Below are positions 17,415 to 25,433 of a DNA stretch of 64,000 bases, piece by piece (positions within the stretch are counted from its first letter, which is position 1; the number at the start of each line of letters is the position of its first letter). Position numbers and translations under genes: made by a program. Location: contig NZ_UAVP01000007.1 of NCBI RefSeq assembly GCF_900446695.1, positions 372,001 through 436,000 on the forward strand. The letters run 5' to 3'. The notes beneath the pieces are model-generated. The model saw nothing but the letters and a program-made list of their open reading frames with translations. It had not been told where the DNA came from and did not search any database. The stretch comes from Capnocytophaga sputigena (GTDB lineage: Bacteria; Bacteroidota; Bacteroidia; Flavobacteriales; Flavobacteriaceae).

Positions 17415-18266
17415 ATGAAAAAAACTTACTATATATTAATATTATTTCTTTTTATATCTTGTAATTCAAAATTAATTCCTTTAGTTTATCCGCCTATTAG
17501 TTTGAAAAAGGATTATTCTGAAGACACAAGAAACTTTAAGGAATATAAAGGAAAGATTGAAGGATTGCCAAAAGATAGATATTATAAAGCTGCTATAAAA
17601 ATACTATTAGATAGTACTTTATGTAGTTTTACTTCTTCTGATATGGATCATACTTTTTATATATATTTGGATACAACTTGTATTAGAAGAGATAGTTATA
17701 TAGAAATTATTTTAAATGATTACTCTCCTAAAACAATTTTATTAAATGATTTTATTAATTCTGATAAAAATATTACTCTTATTAAAGATAAGAATATTAT
17801 AACAAAAGATACTTATGATAATTTTTATAGAACATCTTTATCCGAATGTGGGACCATTTCTGATAGAGATATTATTTATTCTACTAAATATCTTACAGAA
17901 GATAGAATTCATTTAAGTAATATAGAAGAAATAAACCAATTAAAAAATGGAGATTTCTACTATGAGGATAATAAGACTCATGTTTTAGTCATAGGAAGTA
18001 AACTAAATAGTAATAAAAATGGAGAGTGGAGAACTTATTTGCTAAAATATAGTGATGATCCAGTGTTAAAAAAAATAGAAACTTATTCTAATAATTATTT
18101 AGATGGTTATTACTATGAAACAGATAACTCTAATTTTACTAAACAAGGCTATTATAAGAAAAATAAAAAGTATGGATACTGGGAAGAGATAGATTGGAAA
18201 GGAAATATACATAAAGAGTATTATAAAAATGGAAAGAAGAAAACAAAGCGCAGAGGAAATCTTTAA
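17415..18266 (+). CDS. AT-rich lipoprotein with C-terminal MORN-like repeats
   Basis: The 283-aa product has a lipoprotein signal (ILILFLFISCNSK, Cys about residue 16). The last 60 residues hold short repeats of the type KQGYYKKNKKYGYWEE and KEYYKNGKKK, as in MORN/YwqK proteins. The middle part is unknown to me. Base composition is clearly more AT-rich than in the neighbouring housekeeping genes, and it sits between two IS1595 copies, so acquisition by transfer is likely. A second lipoprotein start follows at once (18267). Confidence 0.6.
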   Translation: MKKTYYILILFLFISCNSKLIPLVYPPISLKKDYSEDTRNFKEYKGKIEGLPKDRYYKAAIKILLDSTLCSFTSSDMDHTFYIYLDTTCIRRDSYIEIILNDYSPKTILLNDFINSDKNITLIKDKNIITKDTYDNFYRTSLSECGTISDRDIIYSTKYLTEDRIHLSNIEEINQLKNGDFYYEDNKTHVLVIGSKLNSNKNGEWRTYLLKYSDDPVLKKIETYSNNYLDGYYYETDNSNFTKQGYYKKNKKYGYWEEIDWKGNIHKEYYKNGKKKTKRRGNL

Positions 18267-18410
18267 ATGAAAACCACAATTATGAAGAAAATATTCTTTT
18301 TAGTATTAGTTATTTTTATTTCTTGTAATAGAAAAATGGAGTTTATACAGTCTGAAACCATACCCAGTCTTATTTTAGTAAGAAACTCTATAGAAAATGA
18401 TTCTTGTTAA
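18267..18410 (+). CDS. Small or truncated lipoprotein (47 aa)
   Basis: An ATG directly after the stop of the previous gene opens a 47-codon frame: a Lys-rich start, a hydrophobic stretch and the lipobox LVIFISCNRK, then about 28 residues to a TAA at 18408. A mature part this short suggests a truncated relative of the gene before it. The decayed IS copy begins 63 nt further on, which fits loss of the 3' part. Confidence 0.45.
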   Translation: MKTTIMKKIFFLVLVIFISCNRKMEFIQSETIPSLILVRNSIENDSC

Positions 18411-18472
18411 AAAACCAACTAATTAGCTTTATAATAAAAAATCATCATAAAAATCGTATCCAATTTTATAAA

Positions 18473-19020
18473 TTGAGGTGTCAAAATAATTTCATATATT
18501 TGCACTCTGAAAATGAATGTATTATGGAATTATTTAAGGGACAAAGCCTCTTAGAGTTTACTGAACGCTTTAAAACAGACTTAGATTGCGAAGAATATCT
18601 GCTTCTTTAAAGTGGGAAGATGGATATTGCTGTCGCAAATGTAGTCATAAAAAATACCAAGTCAGAAAAGATTTTTATGGATTTGATACAGAAAGTCCTA
18701 CTGCAGAAACACTATTTTAAGCAAAAAGTCCGCAAAACTATGAAATCCCGTGAATTGCACAAATTGAATGATAGCGTTTAGGTTGATGAATTTACCATAG
18801 GAGGAAAAGAGAAAGGAAATACACCAAGTAAAGTCTTGGATACGAGGTATATATTCTTGGGTTTCAGAGTTTAATATAGACCGCTATTTAGCAGAATACA
18901 GTTTTAGAATCAATCGCTCACAGAGCAAAGAGACTATCTTTAACAATCTAATAAAAAGATTGATTGAAAGAGAACCTATTTTCCAACCTCTGTTAATATG
19001 CCATTAACTTGACACCTCAA
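18473..19020 (+). mobile_element. Decayed IS1595 copy
   Basis: TTGAGGTGTCAA (18473-18484) and TTGACACCTCAA (19009-19020) bound a 548-bp remnant of the element at 16.4 kb. The left end and the first 28 or so codons are nearly identical to the intact copy, the middle has several large deletions, and the right end from about 18820 is again nearly identical. Confidence 0.8.
18524..18967 (+). pseudogene. IS1595 transposase pseudogene
   Basis: It starts MELFKGQSLLEFTERFKTD like the intact transposase, but the frame ends at 18610 after 28 codons. Fragments matching the zinc-ribbon region, the VDEFTIGGKE region and the C-terminal helices follow in shifted frames with about 400 bp lost in total. It cannot give an active enzyme. 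Confidence 0.85.
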
Positions 19021-19047
19021 AAAATAATTTAACAAAATAATAGATAT

Positions 19048-19608
19048 ATGAATAAATTTTTATTTGGAAATAAGAATAATCGCCAGATATGGATAATATT
19101 TATTGTAGCTAATTTGCTTTATTCATTAATGATTTTTATGAGTATCCCTCATTTGCAAAAACTTTCGCAAGGCTTACCTATATTGGATATGAGGGCAGGC
19201 GGCTATACTTTGGAAGAGGTGCAAGCACTATATACAGCCTTAGGAAGTGAGGGGCGAAGTTACTATCTTTTTCCTCAGTTATTTTTTGATATATTTTATC
19301 CAGGGCTTTTTGCAGTGACTTATACTTGGATTATCATCAGGCTATTACAACAACTCTCCATACAAAATAAATGGTTAAAAGGTTTGTGTTATTTACCATT
19401 GATTACCAGTTTTTTTGATTATTCTGAGAATATCAGTATCTTCATTACTCTCAAAAGTTATCCTGAGTTGTCCCCTACGCTTGTTCAATTGGGAAGTGTC
19501 TGCACATTTCTAAAAAACATTAGCGGGATGATGACTTTCAGTGTGATGATTGTACTGTTTTTGGTATGGGTTGTAAGGAAATTAAGACAGAATAAAAGCT
19601 CAAATTAA
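19048..19608 (+). CDS. Unknown four-helix membrane protein
   Basis: I do not recognise this 186-aa protein. It has about four membrane segments (near 13-33, 76-99, 109-130 and 153-176), a short periplasmic or cytoplasmic loop with GGYTLEEVQALYTALG, and a basic tail. It sits between the right end of the decayed IS copy (27 nt upstream) and a solitary IS end (11 nt downstream), so it may have come with, or been trapped by, the insertion elements. Confidence 0.6.
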   Translation: MNKFLFGNKNNRQIWIIFIVANLLYSLMIFMSIPHLQKLSQGLPILDMRAGGYTLEEVQALYTALGSEGRSYYLFPQLFFDIFYPGLFAVTYTWIIIRLLQQLSIQNKWLKGLCYLPLITSFFDYSENISIFITLKSYPELSPTLVQLGSVCTFLKNISGMMTFSVMIVLFLVWVVRKLRQNKSSN

Positions 19609-19618
19609 TAAAGAAAAA

Positions 19619-19630
19619 TTGAGGTGTCAA
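19619..19630. repeat. Solitary IS1595 end
   Basis: TTGAGGTGTCAA is identical to the 12-bp terminal repeat of both IS1595 copies, but no element follows: 20 nt of AT-rich sequence lead straight into the lpxK start. It looks like a footprint left by deletion or excision. Confidence 0.6.
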
Positions 19631-19650
19631 TTAATATAATTAACTTAATA

Positions 19651-20661
19651 ATGCGTCATTCGTCATTCGTCATTCGTTATTTGCTTTTCCCCTTTGCAGT
19701 GATCTATGGGGCAATCGTTCGTTTGCGCCATTGGTGCTATAACGTTGGCATTTTTAAAGTACATACCTTTGCAGTGCCTACAATTTGTGTGGGCAATGTA
19801 GCAGTAGGAGGTACCGGTAAAAGTCCGATGGTGGAGTATCTAATTAGGCAGCTAAAAACAACCCAGCGCGTAGGGGTGTTGAGCAGAGGGTATAAACGCA
19901 AATCTAAAGGTTTTGTATTAGCTAATGGAAATAGTACAGTATACGATTTAGGCGATGAACCTTTTCAGTTTTGGAAGAAATTTAAAGATAATATTATATT
20001 AGCTGTATGTGGTAATAGGGTGGAAGGAATAGAGCAGATGCTTGCGCTACCAGAGCCTCCCGAAGTAATCATTTTAGACGATGCTTTCCAACATCGTCCC
20101 GTAAAAGCAAAAATCAATATAGTACTTACAGCTTATAAACAGTTATTTACTAACGATTGGCTACTGCCAATGGGGCAACTCCGTGATGTAGTAAGTCGAG
20201 TGCAACAAGCTGATATAGTGGTAGTAACCAAATGTCCTACTTCCTTGTCTCAAAGTGAACGTTCTCTTATTGAAAAACAGTTACAAAAAAAGGCTCATTG
20301 CCCTATAGTTTTTGCTACTATAGCTTATGATGAACAAGTGTTCAAACAAGATGAAGCTATCTCTTTGTCAAACTTTATCAAAAAACCTTTTACTTTGGTA
20401 ACAGGTATTGCTAATCCACAACCTCTATTAGTGTATTTAAAAGAACAAGGAGCAGATTTTCAGCACTTAAACTTCCCCGATCATCACCATTTTAGTTCAG
20501 AAGAAATACAGCAATTGCAAGATAAATGTATTCTCACTACCGAAAAAGACTATGTGCGCCTACAATCTCATTTACAAAACTTATACTATTTGCCCATTGC
20601 AATGCAGTTCCTCACCCCTTCCGATGAACATATATTTGGCACGGTTTTTGAAAATCTGTAA
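19651..20661 (+). CDS. lpxK: Tetraacyldisaccharide 4'-kinase (lipid A)
   Basis: It phosphorylates the 4' position of the lipid A disaccharide at the inner membrane. The P-loop GNVAVGGTGKSP (about 50-61), LSRGYKRKSKG, DEPFQFWKKF, ILDDAFQHR and TTEKDYVRL are all LpxK motifs. The ATG at 19651 gives 336 aa; an earlier ATG at 19624 lies within the IS end and adds nine residues. The first codons come from a CGTCATT(C) simple repeat (MRHSSFVIRY), then the normal LLFPFAVIYGAIVRLRHW membrane helix begins. Confidence 0.92.
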   Translation: MRHSSFVIRYLLFPFAVIYGAIVRLRHWCYNVGIFKVHTFAVPTICVGNVAVGGTGKSPMVEYLIRQLKTTQRVGVLSRGYKRKSKGFVLANGNSTVYDLGDEPFQFWKKFKDNIILAVCGNRVEGIEQMLALPEPPEVIILDDAFQHRPVKAKINIVLTAYKQLFTNDWLLPMGQLRDVVSRVQQADIVVVTKCPTSLSQSERSLIEKQLQKKAHCPIVFATIAYDEQVFKQDEAISLSNFIKKPFTLVTGIANPQPLLVYLKEQGADFQHLNFPDHHHFSSEEIQQLQDKCILTTEKDYVRLQSHLQNLYYLPIAMQFLTPSDEHIFGTVFENL

Positions 20662-20691
20662 ACACGAAATAATTTCAAACTTTTATCAACT

Positions 20692-21243
20692 ATGACAAAA
20701 AAACTCATCGCTATTGTAGCTTTTATTTTAGCAACAACTGCTACCCTCGAAGCTCAAGAAATTAAATGGATGACTTTTGACCAAGCTATTGCTGCTCAAA
20801 AGAAAAAACCTAAAAAAATATTTGTAGATGTATACACTAATTGGTGTGGTCCTTGCAAAATGTTAGCTAATAACACCTTTAAGAACAAAGACTTAGTGAA
20901 CTATGTAAATGATAACTACTACGCTGTGAAATTCAATGGTGAAGGTAACGAAGTAGTAAATTACAAAGGTCAAAAGTTTGAGAATAAGGATTATGATCCT
21001 GCAAGAGCTCAATCGCGCAACTCACTCCACCCGCTCACCAATTACTTGCAAGTGCAAGCATACCCTACAATGGTGTTCTTAGACGAGAAAAACGATTTGA
21101 TTACAGGTATCACTGGCTATATGTCACCTACCCAATTAGAACTCTACTTGAAAATGTTTAAAAATGACGAACATAAAAGCATTACTAACCAACAAGAGTT
21201 CCAAGTATATCAGTCAAAGTTCAAACCTACATTTAAAAACTAA
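20692..21243 (+). CDS. Exported thioredoxin-fold protein
   Basis: The 183-aa product has a signal peptide (1-22, LEAQE) and a thioredoxin fold with the active site W51-C-G-P-C55 and the cis-proline stretch QAYPTMVF. An insert rich in Lys and Asn between these two elements (about 75-110) is unlike small thioredoxins and like the DsbD-C/DUF255-type periplasmic relatives. It should reduce disulfides in the periplasm. A strong terminator follows. Confidence 0.85.
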   Translation: MTKKLIAIVAFILATTATLEAQEIKWMTFDQAIAAQKKKPKKIFVDVYTNWCGPCKMLANNTFKNKDLVNYVNDNYYAVKFNGEGNEVVNYKGQKFENKDYDPARAQSRNSLHPLTNYLQVQAYPTMVFLDEKNDLITGITGYMSPTQLELYLKMFKNDEHKSITNQQEFQVYQSKFKPTFKN

Positions 21244-21271
21244 TAAATACACTTTTTCATAAACACACGCG

Positions 21272-21306
21272 AAAAACTCTTGGCAAAATGTCAAGAGTTT
21301 TTTAAT
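21272..21306 (+). terminator. Terminator after the thioredoxin-like gene
   Basis: AAAAACTCTTG (21272-21282) pairs with CAAGAGTTTTT (21292-21302) across a 9-nt loop, and the T-run continues. Confidence 0.8.
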
Positions 21307-21313
21307 TTTTTAT

Positions 21314-21321
21314 TATCTTTG
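21314..21321 (+). promoter_or_regulatory. -7 element upstream of the sigma-54 regulator
   Basis: TATCTTTG is placed 60 nt before the start at 21381. The leader contains the 13-mer GTGCGGCTCGCAC (21348-21360) flanked by AAATTGGCAAATTA direct repeats. Confidence 0.45.
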
Positions 21322-21380
21322 CCACATAAATTGGCAAATTAATGCCCGTGCGGCTCGCACTAAATTGGCAAATTAGAATT

Positions 21381-22544
21381 ATGGCAAAAATACTTATTAT
21401 AGAAGACGAATCGGCTATTCGTCGTGTACTCAGCAAAATATTAGTAGAAGAAAGCAAAGAGTACGAAGTAGAGGAGGCGGTTGATGGTATCGAAGGCGTA
21501 GAAAAACTCAAAAAAGAGGACTACGATTTGGTGCTTTGCGACATCAAAATGCCTAAAATGGACGGTATGGAGGTACTCACCGAGATTAAAAAGGTGAAAC
21601 CTGAAATCCCTTTTGTAATGATTTCTGGTCACGGCGACCTTGAAACCGCTGTAAATGCAATGCGTCTTGGGGCTTACGACTATATCTCAAAACCACCCGA
21701 TTTGAACCGCTTGCTCAATACAGTACGTAATGCTCTCGATAAGAAGAAGTTAGTAGTAGAGAATAAACACCTCAAAAAGAAGGTGAGCAAGAGTTATGAG
21801 ATGATAGGAGAAAGTGCTCCTTTGCAACAAATCCGTCAGATGATAGAAAAAGTAGCGCCTACCGAAGCGCGAGTACTCATCACGGGCTCTAATGGTACAG
21901 GTAAAGAGTTAGTAGCTCACGCTATTCACTACCAAAGTGAGCGCAGTGAAGCCCCTATGATAGAAGTGAACTGTGCTGCTATCCCTTCAGAACTGATAGA
22001 GAGTGAACTCTTTGGGCATATCAAAGGGGCATTTACTTCAGCAGTTAAAGATCGTGCAGGTAAGTTTGAAGCCGCTAACAATGGTACAATTTTCTTAGAT
22101 GAGATAGGAGATATGAGCCTCTCTGCACAAGCCAAAGTATTGCGTGCTTTGCAAGAAAATAAGATTACCCGTGTAGGTAGTGATAAAGATATCAATGTAG
22201 ATGTACGAGTGATAGCCGCAACCAATAAGGATTTGAAAAAAGAGATAGCTGAAGGTCGTTTTCGCGAGGATTTGTACCACCGTTTGGCAGTAATTCTTAT
22301 TCGTGTGCCTTCACTCAATGAAAGAAGAGATGATATTCCATTACTTATTGATTATTTTTCAGTAAAAATAGCCGAAGAACAAGGTATTAGTCCCAAGAAA
22401 TTTAGCAAAAAAGCGGTAGAACTTCTCCAAAAGCAAGATTGGACAGGTAATATTCGCGAATTGCGCAATGTAGTAGAGCGGCTTATCATCTTAGGAGGTA
22501 AAGAAATCTCAGAAGATGATGTCAAAGCCTTTGCCGGTAAGTAA
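21381..22544 (+). CDS. Sigma-54-dependent response regulator without DNA-binding domain
   Basis: The 387-aa product has a receiver domain (1-120; IIEDE, phospho-acceptor Asp54 in LCDIKMPKMDG, Lys104) and a sigma-54 AAA+ domain with Walker A GSNGTGKE (169-176), GAFTSA (216-221) where GAFTGA is usual, and Walker B IFLDEIGD. After the AAA+ lid it ends at KEISEDDVKAFAGK, so the Fis-type helix-turn-helix of NtrC proteins is missing. It probably activates sigma-54 RNA polymerase from solution or with a partner. The start at 21381 (MAKILIIEDE) is chosen because the receiver fold begins there. No histidine kinase gene is next to it. Confidence 0.88.
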   Translation: MAKILIIEDESAIRRVLSKILVEESKEYEVEEAVDGIEGVEKLKKEDYDLVLCDIKMPKMDGMEVLTEIKKVKPEIPFVMISGHGDLETAVNAMRLGAYDYISKPPDLNRLLNTVRNALDKKKLVVENKHLKKKVSKSYEMIGESAPLQQIRQMIEKVAPTEARVLITGSNGTGKELVAHAIHYQSERSEAPMIEVNCAAIPSELIESELFGHIKGAFTSAVKDRAGKFEAANNGTIFLDEIGDMSLSAQAKVLRALQENKITRVGSDKDINVDVRVIAATNKDLKKEIAEGRFREDLYHRLAVILIRVPSLNERRDDIPLLIDYFSVKIAEEQGISPKKFSKKAVELLQKQDWTGNIRELRNVVERLIILGGKEISEDDVKAFAGK

Positions 22545-22575
22545 CCTTTTACCTCTTACTTCTTACCTAAACAAA

Positions 22576-23226
22576 ATGAACAAAATAAAATCTTTTCTAA
22601 AACCCTTAAAAACCAAACGTTTCTGGAAAGTTACTGCTCTACTATCACTGTGGTTGCTCTTAGTAATCATCGCTTGTAACGTGCAGGTAAGCAAAGAAAC
22701 TAAAAACTTGTTGTATACTGATATAGCTGAAGTGCCTGCACATAAAGTAGGTTTGCTTTTAGGTACGAATCCTTATTTAAGAAGTGGGGCACCCAATAAG
22801 TATTTTCTTTATAGAATAGATGCTGCGGTTGCCCTATATAAGGCAGGGAAAATTGAATATATTTTAGTGAGTGGCGATAATCATAGAAATGACTACAACG
22901 AGCCCGAAGAAATGAAAAGAGCCTTGATGAATAACGGAATCCCTGAAGAACGTATTATCTTAGACTATGCGGGTTTCAGAACCTTAGACTCCGTAGTGCG
23001 AGCCAAAGAAGTATTTGGCTATGATACATTCATTGTTATCTCACAACGTTTTCACAATGAGCGTGCCCTTTTCTTGGCAAAGCATCACGATATACAAGCT
23101 ATTGGTTTTGATGCGCAAGATGTTACTGCCTACTACGGTTTTAAAACACGTGTACGCGAGTATTTAGCACGCACCAAACTCTTTGTAGACTTGTGGTTTG
23201 AGGTACAACCCAAATTCAAAAAGTAG
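22576..23226 (+). CDS. SanA/YdcF-like DUF218 membrane protein
   Basis: The 216-aa product has an N-terminal basic stretch and one membrane helix (about 17-34), then the DUF218 domain: LLLGTNPYLRSGAPNKYFLYRIDAA, ILVSGDNHRNDYNEPEEMKRAL and DTFIVISQRFHNERALFLA. E. coli SanA keeps the envelope closed to vancomycin at high temperature; the biochemical activity is unknown. The ATG at 22576 is chosen because an upstream frame would overlap the sigma-54 regulator without family likeness. Confidence 0.85.
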   Translation: MNKIKSFLKPLKTKRFWKVTALLSLWLLLVIIACNVQVSKETKNLLYTDIAEVPAHKVGLLLGTNPYLRSGAPNKYFLYRIDAAVALYKAGKIEYILVSGDNHRNDYNEPEEMKRALMNNGIPEERIILDYAGFRTLDSVVRAKEVFGYDTFIVISQRFHNERALFLAKHHDIQAIGFDAQDVTAYYGFKTRVREYLARTKLFVDLWFEVQPKFKK

Positions 23227-23245
23227 TAAATTGATAAAAAAGTAT

Positions 23246-23253
23246 TATCTTTG
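23246..23253 (+). promoter_or_regulatory. -7 element upstream of the ferredoxin gene
   Basis: TATCTTTG stands in the sequence AAAAAAGTATTATCTTTGCG, nearly the same as the sequence around the promoter at 26.7 kb. It is 53 nt before the ATG. Confidence 0.5.
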
Positions 23254-23305
23254 CGCCCTTTCCTAATCCACAACCTTTAAACACTATAATCACTAACGAC
23301 TAAAA

Positions 23306-23662
23306 ATGGCTATAATAATAACAGATGATTGTATCAACTGCGGGGCTTGCGAACCTGAATGTCCTAACAACGCTATCTACGAAGGTGCCGATGATTGGCG
23401 CTATAGCGATGGTACAGCCCTAAAAGGACGAGTAGTATTGCCCAGCGGATTGGAAGTAGATGCTGATGAGCCTCAACAAGCTATCAGCGATGATATTTAT
23501 TTTATCATTGCCGATAAATGCACCGAGTGTATAGGTTTCCACGATGAACCTCAATGTGCTGCGGTATGCCCTGTAGATTGTTGTGTACCCGATGATGCCC
23601 ATCAAGAAACTGATGAGGAACTCTATGCTAAAAAGCGATTTATTCACAATGAAGAAGCTTAG
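23306..23662 (+). CDS. 4Fe-4S dicluster ferredoxin
   Basis: The 118-aa protein has two cluster motifs: [12 protein letters not shown] at residues 9-20 and [22 protein letters not shown] at about 73-94. The longer gap inside the second motif is the Alvin-type ferredoxin pattern. It should carry electrons in the cytoplasm. A central insert with repeated acidic residues (about 28-65) is typical of Bacteroidetes forms. The gene stands alone between a promoter and a hairpin. Confidence 0.9.
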   Translation: MAIIITDDCINCGACEPECPNNAIYEGADDWRYSDGTALKGRVVLPSGLEVDADEPQQAISDDIYFIIADKCTECIGFHDEPQCAAVCPVDCCVPDDAHQETDEELYAKKRFIHNEEA

Positions 23663-23683
23663 TTTGGCATAACATTTGACTTT

Positions 23684-23716
23684 ATAAGGGTAAGATTTTT
23701 AATGTATTACCCTTAT
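23684..23716 (+). promoter_or_regulatory. Hairpin that includes the start codon of the VWA lipoprotein gene
   Basis: ATAAGGGTAA (23684-23693) pairs perfectly with TTACCCTTAT (23707-23716) across a 13-nt loop. The start codon ATG is 23715-23717, so two of its three bases are in the stem. No T-run follows, which argues against a terminator for the ferredoxin gene and for control of translation. Confidence 0.5.
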
Positions 23717-25388
23717 GAAAACAAATGTATCTTTAATGCTGTTATCAGCTTTGTTATTAGCGGCTTGTGGTAACCCCGAAGGTCACCGAAATTCAAGCAA
23801 TTCAGCCAACCAGCTTCCACCTCCTGCACCTGCTACAACAGTGGAAGAACTTACAGCGAACAAAATGGCTTCGCCTGAAACACCACCTCCGCCACCCCCA
23901 CCACCTGCGTATGATGCTGTAGTAGAAGAAATGGAAATTGCCAATTCTGAAGAACCTTCTCAACAGCAACTGCGTAGTAATGAAACCTACAAAGAGATTT
24001 CTGAAAATCCATTTGTAGCAGTAGCGCAACAACCCGTTACCACTTTCTCTGCCGATGTTGATCGCGCTTCGTATGCTAATTTGCGTCGTATGTTAGGTTA
24101 TGGTCAGTTACCTCCTAAAGATGCCATTCGCATAGAGGAGATGATAAACTACTTCGATTACGACTATCCTGCACCTACTAAGGAGGCTACTTCTCCTTTG
24201 CGCGTGACCCCCGAATTAGCTCCTACACCTTGGAATCCTGAACATTTGCTATTACGCATCGGTTTGCAAGCTAAAAAACTCGATTTGGCTCAAGCACCCC
24301 CTTCTAATATTGTCTTCCTGATTGATGTGTCGGGATCAATGGATGAGCCTAACAAGCTCCCTTTGCTAAAATCTTCTTTCAAACTCTTGCTTACTCAGCT
24401 CAAACCTACTGACCGAGTGGCGATTGTAACTTATGCCAGCGGTACAAAAGTAGCCCTTTCGTCTACTCCTGTAAAAGAGAGACAAAAAATAGAAAAAGTA
24501 CTTGATAATCTGTATGCAAGTGGTTCTACCTCAGGTAGTAGTGGTATTCAATTAGCTTACAAAGAAGCTCAAAAAAACTTCATTAAAAATGGTAATAACC
24601 GTATTATTTTAGCTACTGATGGCGATTTCAATGTGGGGATTAGTAATCCAAGAGAGTTAGAAAAATTCATTGAAAAACAGCGCGAAAGTGGTATTTATAT
24701 GTCAGTTTTAGGTTTTGGTATGGGTAATTATCGCGATGATATGGCCGAAACCATAGCCGATAAAGGTAATGGTAACTACGCTTATATCGATGATCTTACC
24801 GAAGCTAAAAAAGTATTGGTAAACGAGTTTAGCGGTATGCTTTTCGCCGTAGCAAAAGATGTGAAGTTGCAAATCGAGTTCAACCCTAAATACGTGAAAG
24901 AGTATAAGCTCATAGGTTATGAAAACCGTATGCTTGCCAATGAGGATTTTACTGATGATAAGAAAGATGCAGGTGAAATAGGTGCTGGGCATACTGTCAC
25001 AGCCCTCTATGAACTCATTCCATCGGAAGGTAAAGTGGCTCAAAATCTCCGTTATCAAACAAAAGAACTCAACGAAAAAGGTAAAGGCAATGAGTTAGGA
25101 TTCCTCAAAATACGTTATAAAGACCCTAAGGTAAAAGATGCCAAAAGTGTAGAAGTAACCGAACCTTTGTTATTTGCTAAGAAATCTTTAAATGAAACTT
25201 CTGTAGATTTTCGCTTTGCAGCCAGTGTAGCCGAGTTTGGTATCCTTCTGCGTGGTAATAGCAATAAAGCCCAAGCTACTTACGATCAAGTAGTAGAATT
25301 AGCTAATGGTGCTATAGGCAAAGATGAAGAAGGCTATCGCAAAGAATTTGTGCGCTTGGTAAAAAGTGCAAAATTGTTGGCTAAATAG
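23715..25388 (+). CDS. VWA domain lipoprotein (YfbK-like)
   Basis: The 557-aa product has a lipoprotein signal (LLSALLLAACGNPEGH), a low-complexity proline-rich linker (about 33-65, a run of eight Pro included), then the YfbK pattern: TFSADVDRASYANLRRML, a VWA domain with MIDAS D204-V-S206-G-S208 and a DUF3520-like C-terminus. It should be anchored in a membrane facing the periplasm or the surface. It is a paralogue of the protein at 2.66 kb, with which it shares long stretches (LATDGDFNVGIS, GMGNYRDDMAETIA, KKVLVNEF); the two differ in how they begin. Function and ligand are unknown. Confidence 0.85.
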   Translation: MKTNVSLMLLSALLLAACGNPEGHRNSSNSANQLPPPAPATTVEELTANKMASPETPPPPPPPPAYDAVVEEMEIANSEEPSQQQLRSNETYKEISENPFVAVAQQPVTTFSADVDRASYANLRRMLGYGQLPPKDAIRIEEMINYFDYDYPAPTKEATSPLRVTPELAPTPWNPEHLLLRIGLQAKKLDLAQAPPSNIVFLIDVSGSMDEPNKLPLLKSSFKLLLTQLKPTDRVAIVTYASGTKVALSSTPVKERQKIEKVLDNLYASGSTSGSSGIQLAYKEAQKNFIKNGNNRIILATDGDFNVGISNPRELEKFIEKQRESGIYMSVLGFGMGNYRDDMAETIADKGNGNYAYIDDLTEAKKVLVNEFSGMLFAVAKDVKLQIEFNPKYVKEYKLIGYENRMLANEDFTDDKKDAGEIGAGHTVTALYELIPSEGKVAQNLRYQTKELNEKGKGNELGFLKIRYKDPKVKDAKSVEVTEPLLFAKKSLNETSVDFRFAASVAEFGILLRGNSNKAQATYDQVVELANGAIGKDEEGYRKEFVRLVKSAKLLAK

Positions 25389-25407
25389 TAAAAAAATACT
25401 ATATTTG
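25377..25407 (+). promoter_or_regulatory. Promoter of the flavoprotein gene
   Basis: TTG (25377-25379), 20 nt and TATATTTG (25400-25407). The TTG lies inside the last codons of the VWA gene. The first 19 nt, TTGGCTAAATAGTAAAAAA, recur exactly at the promoter 26695-26725. Confidence 0.6.
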
Positions 25408-25433
25408 CCCCGTAGCTTTAAAAAAAAGTTTTT

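Noticed and set aside
16431-19020. Composite transposon carrying lipoprotein genes
   Set aside because: The second copy is defective and no target duplications frame the outer ends, so movement as a unit cannot be claimed.
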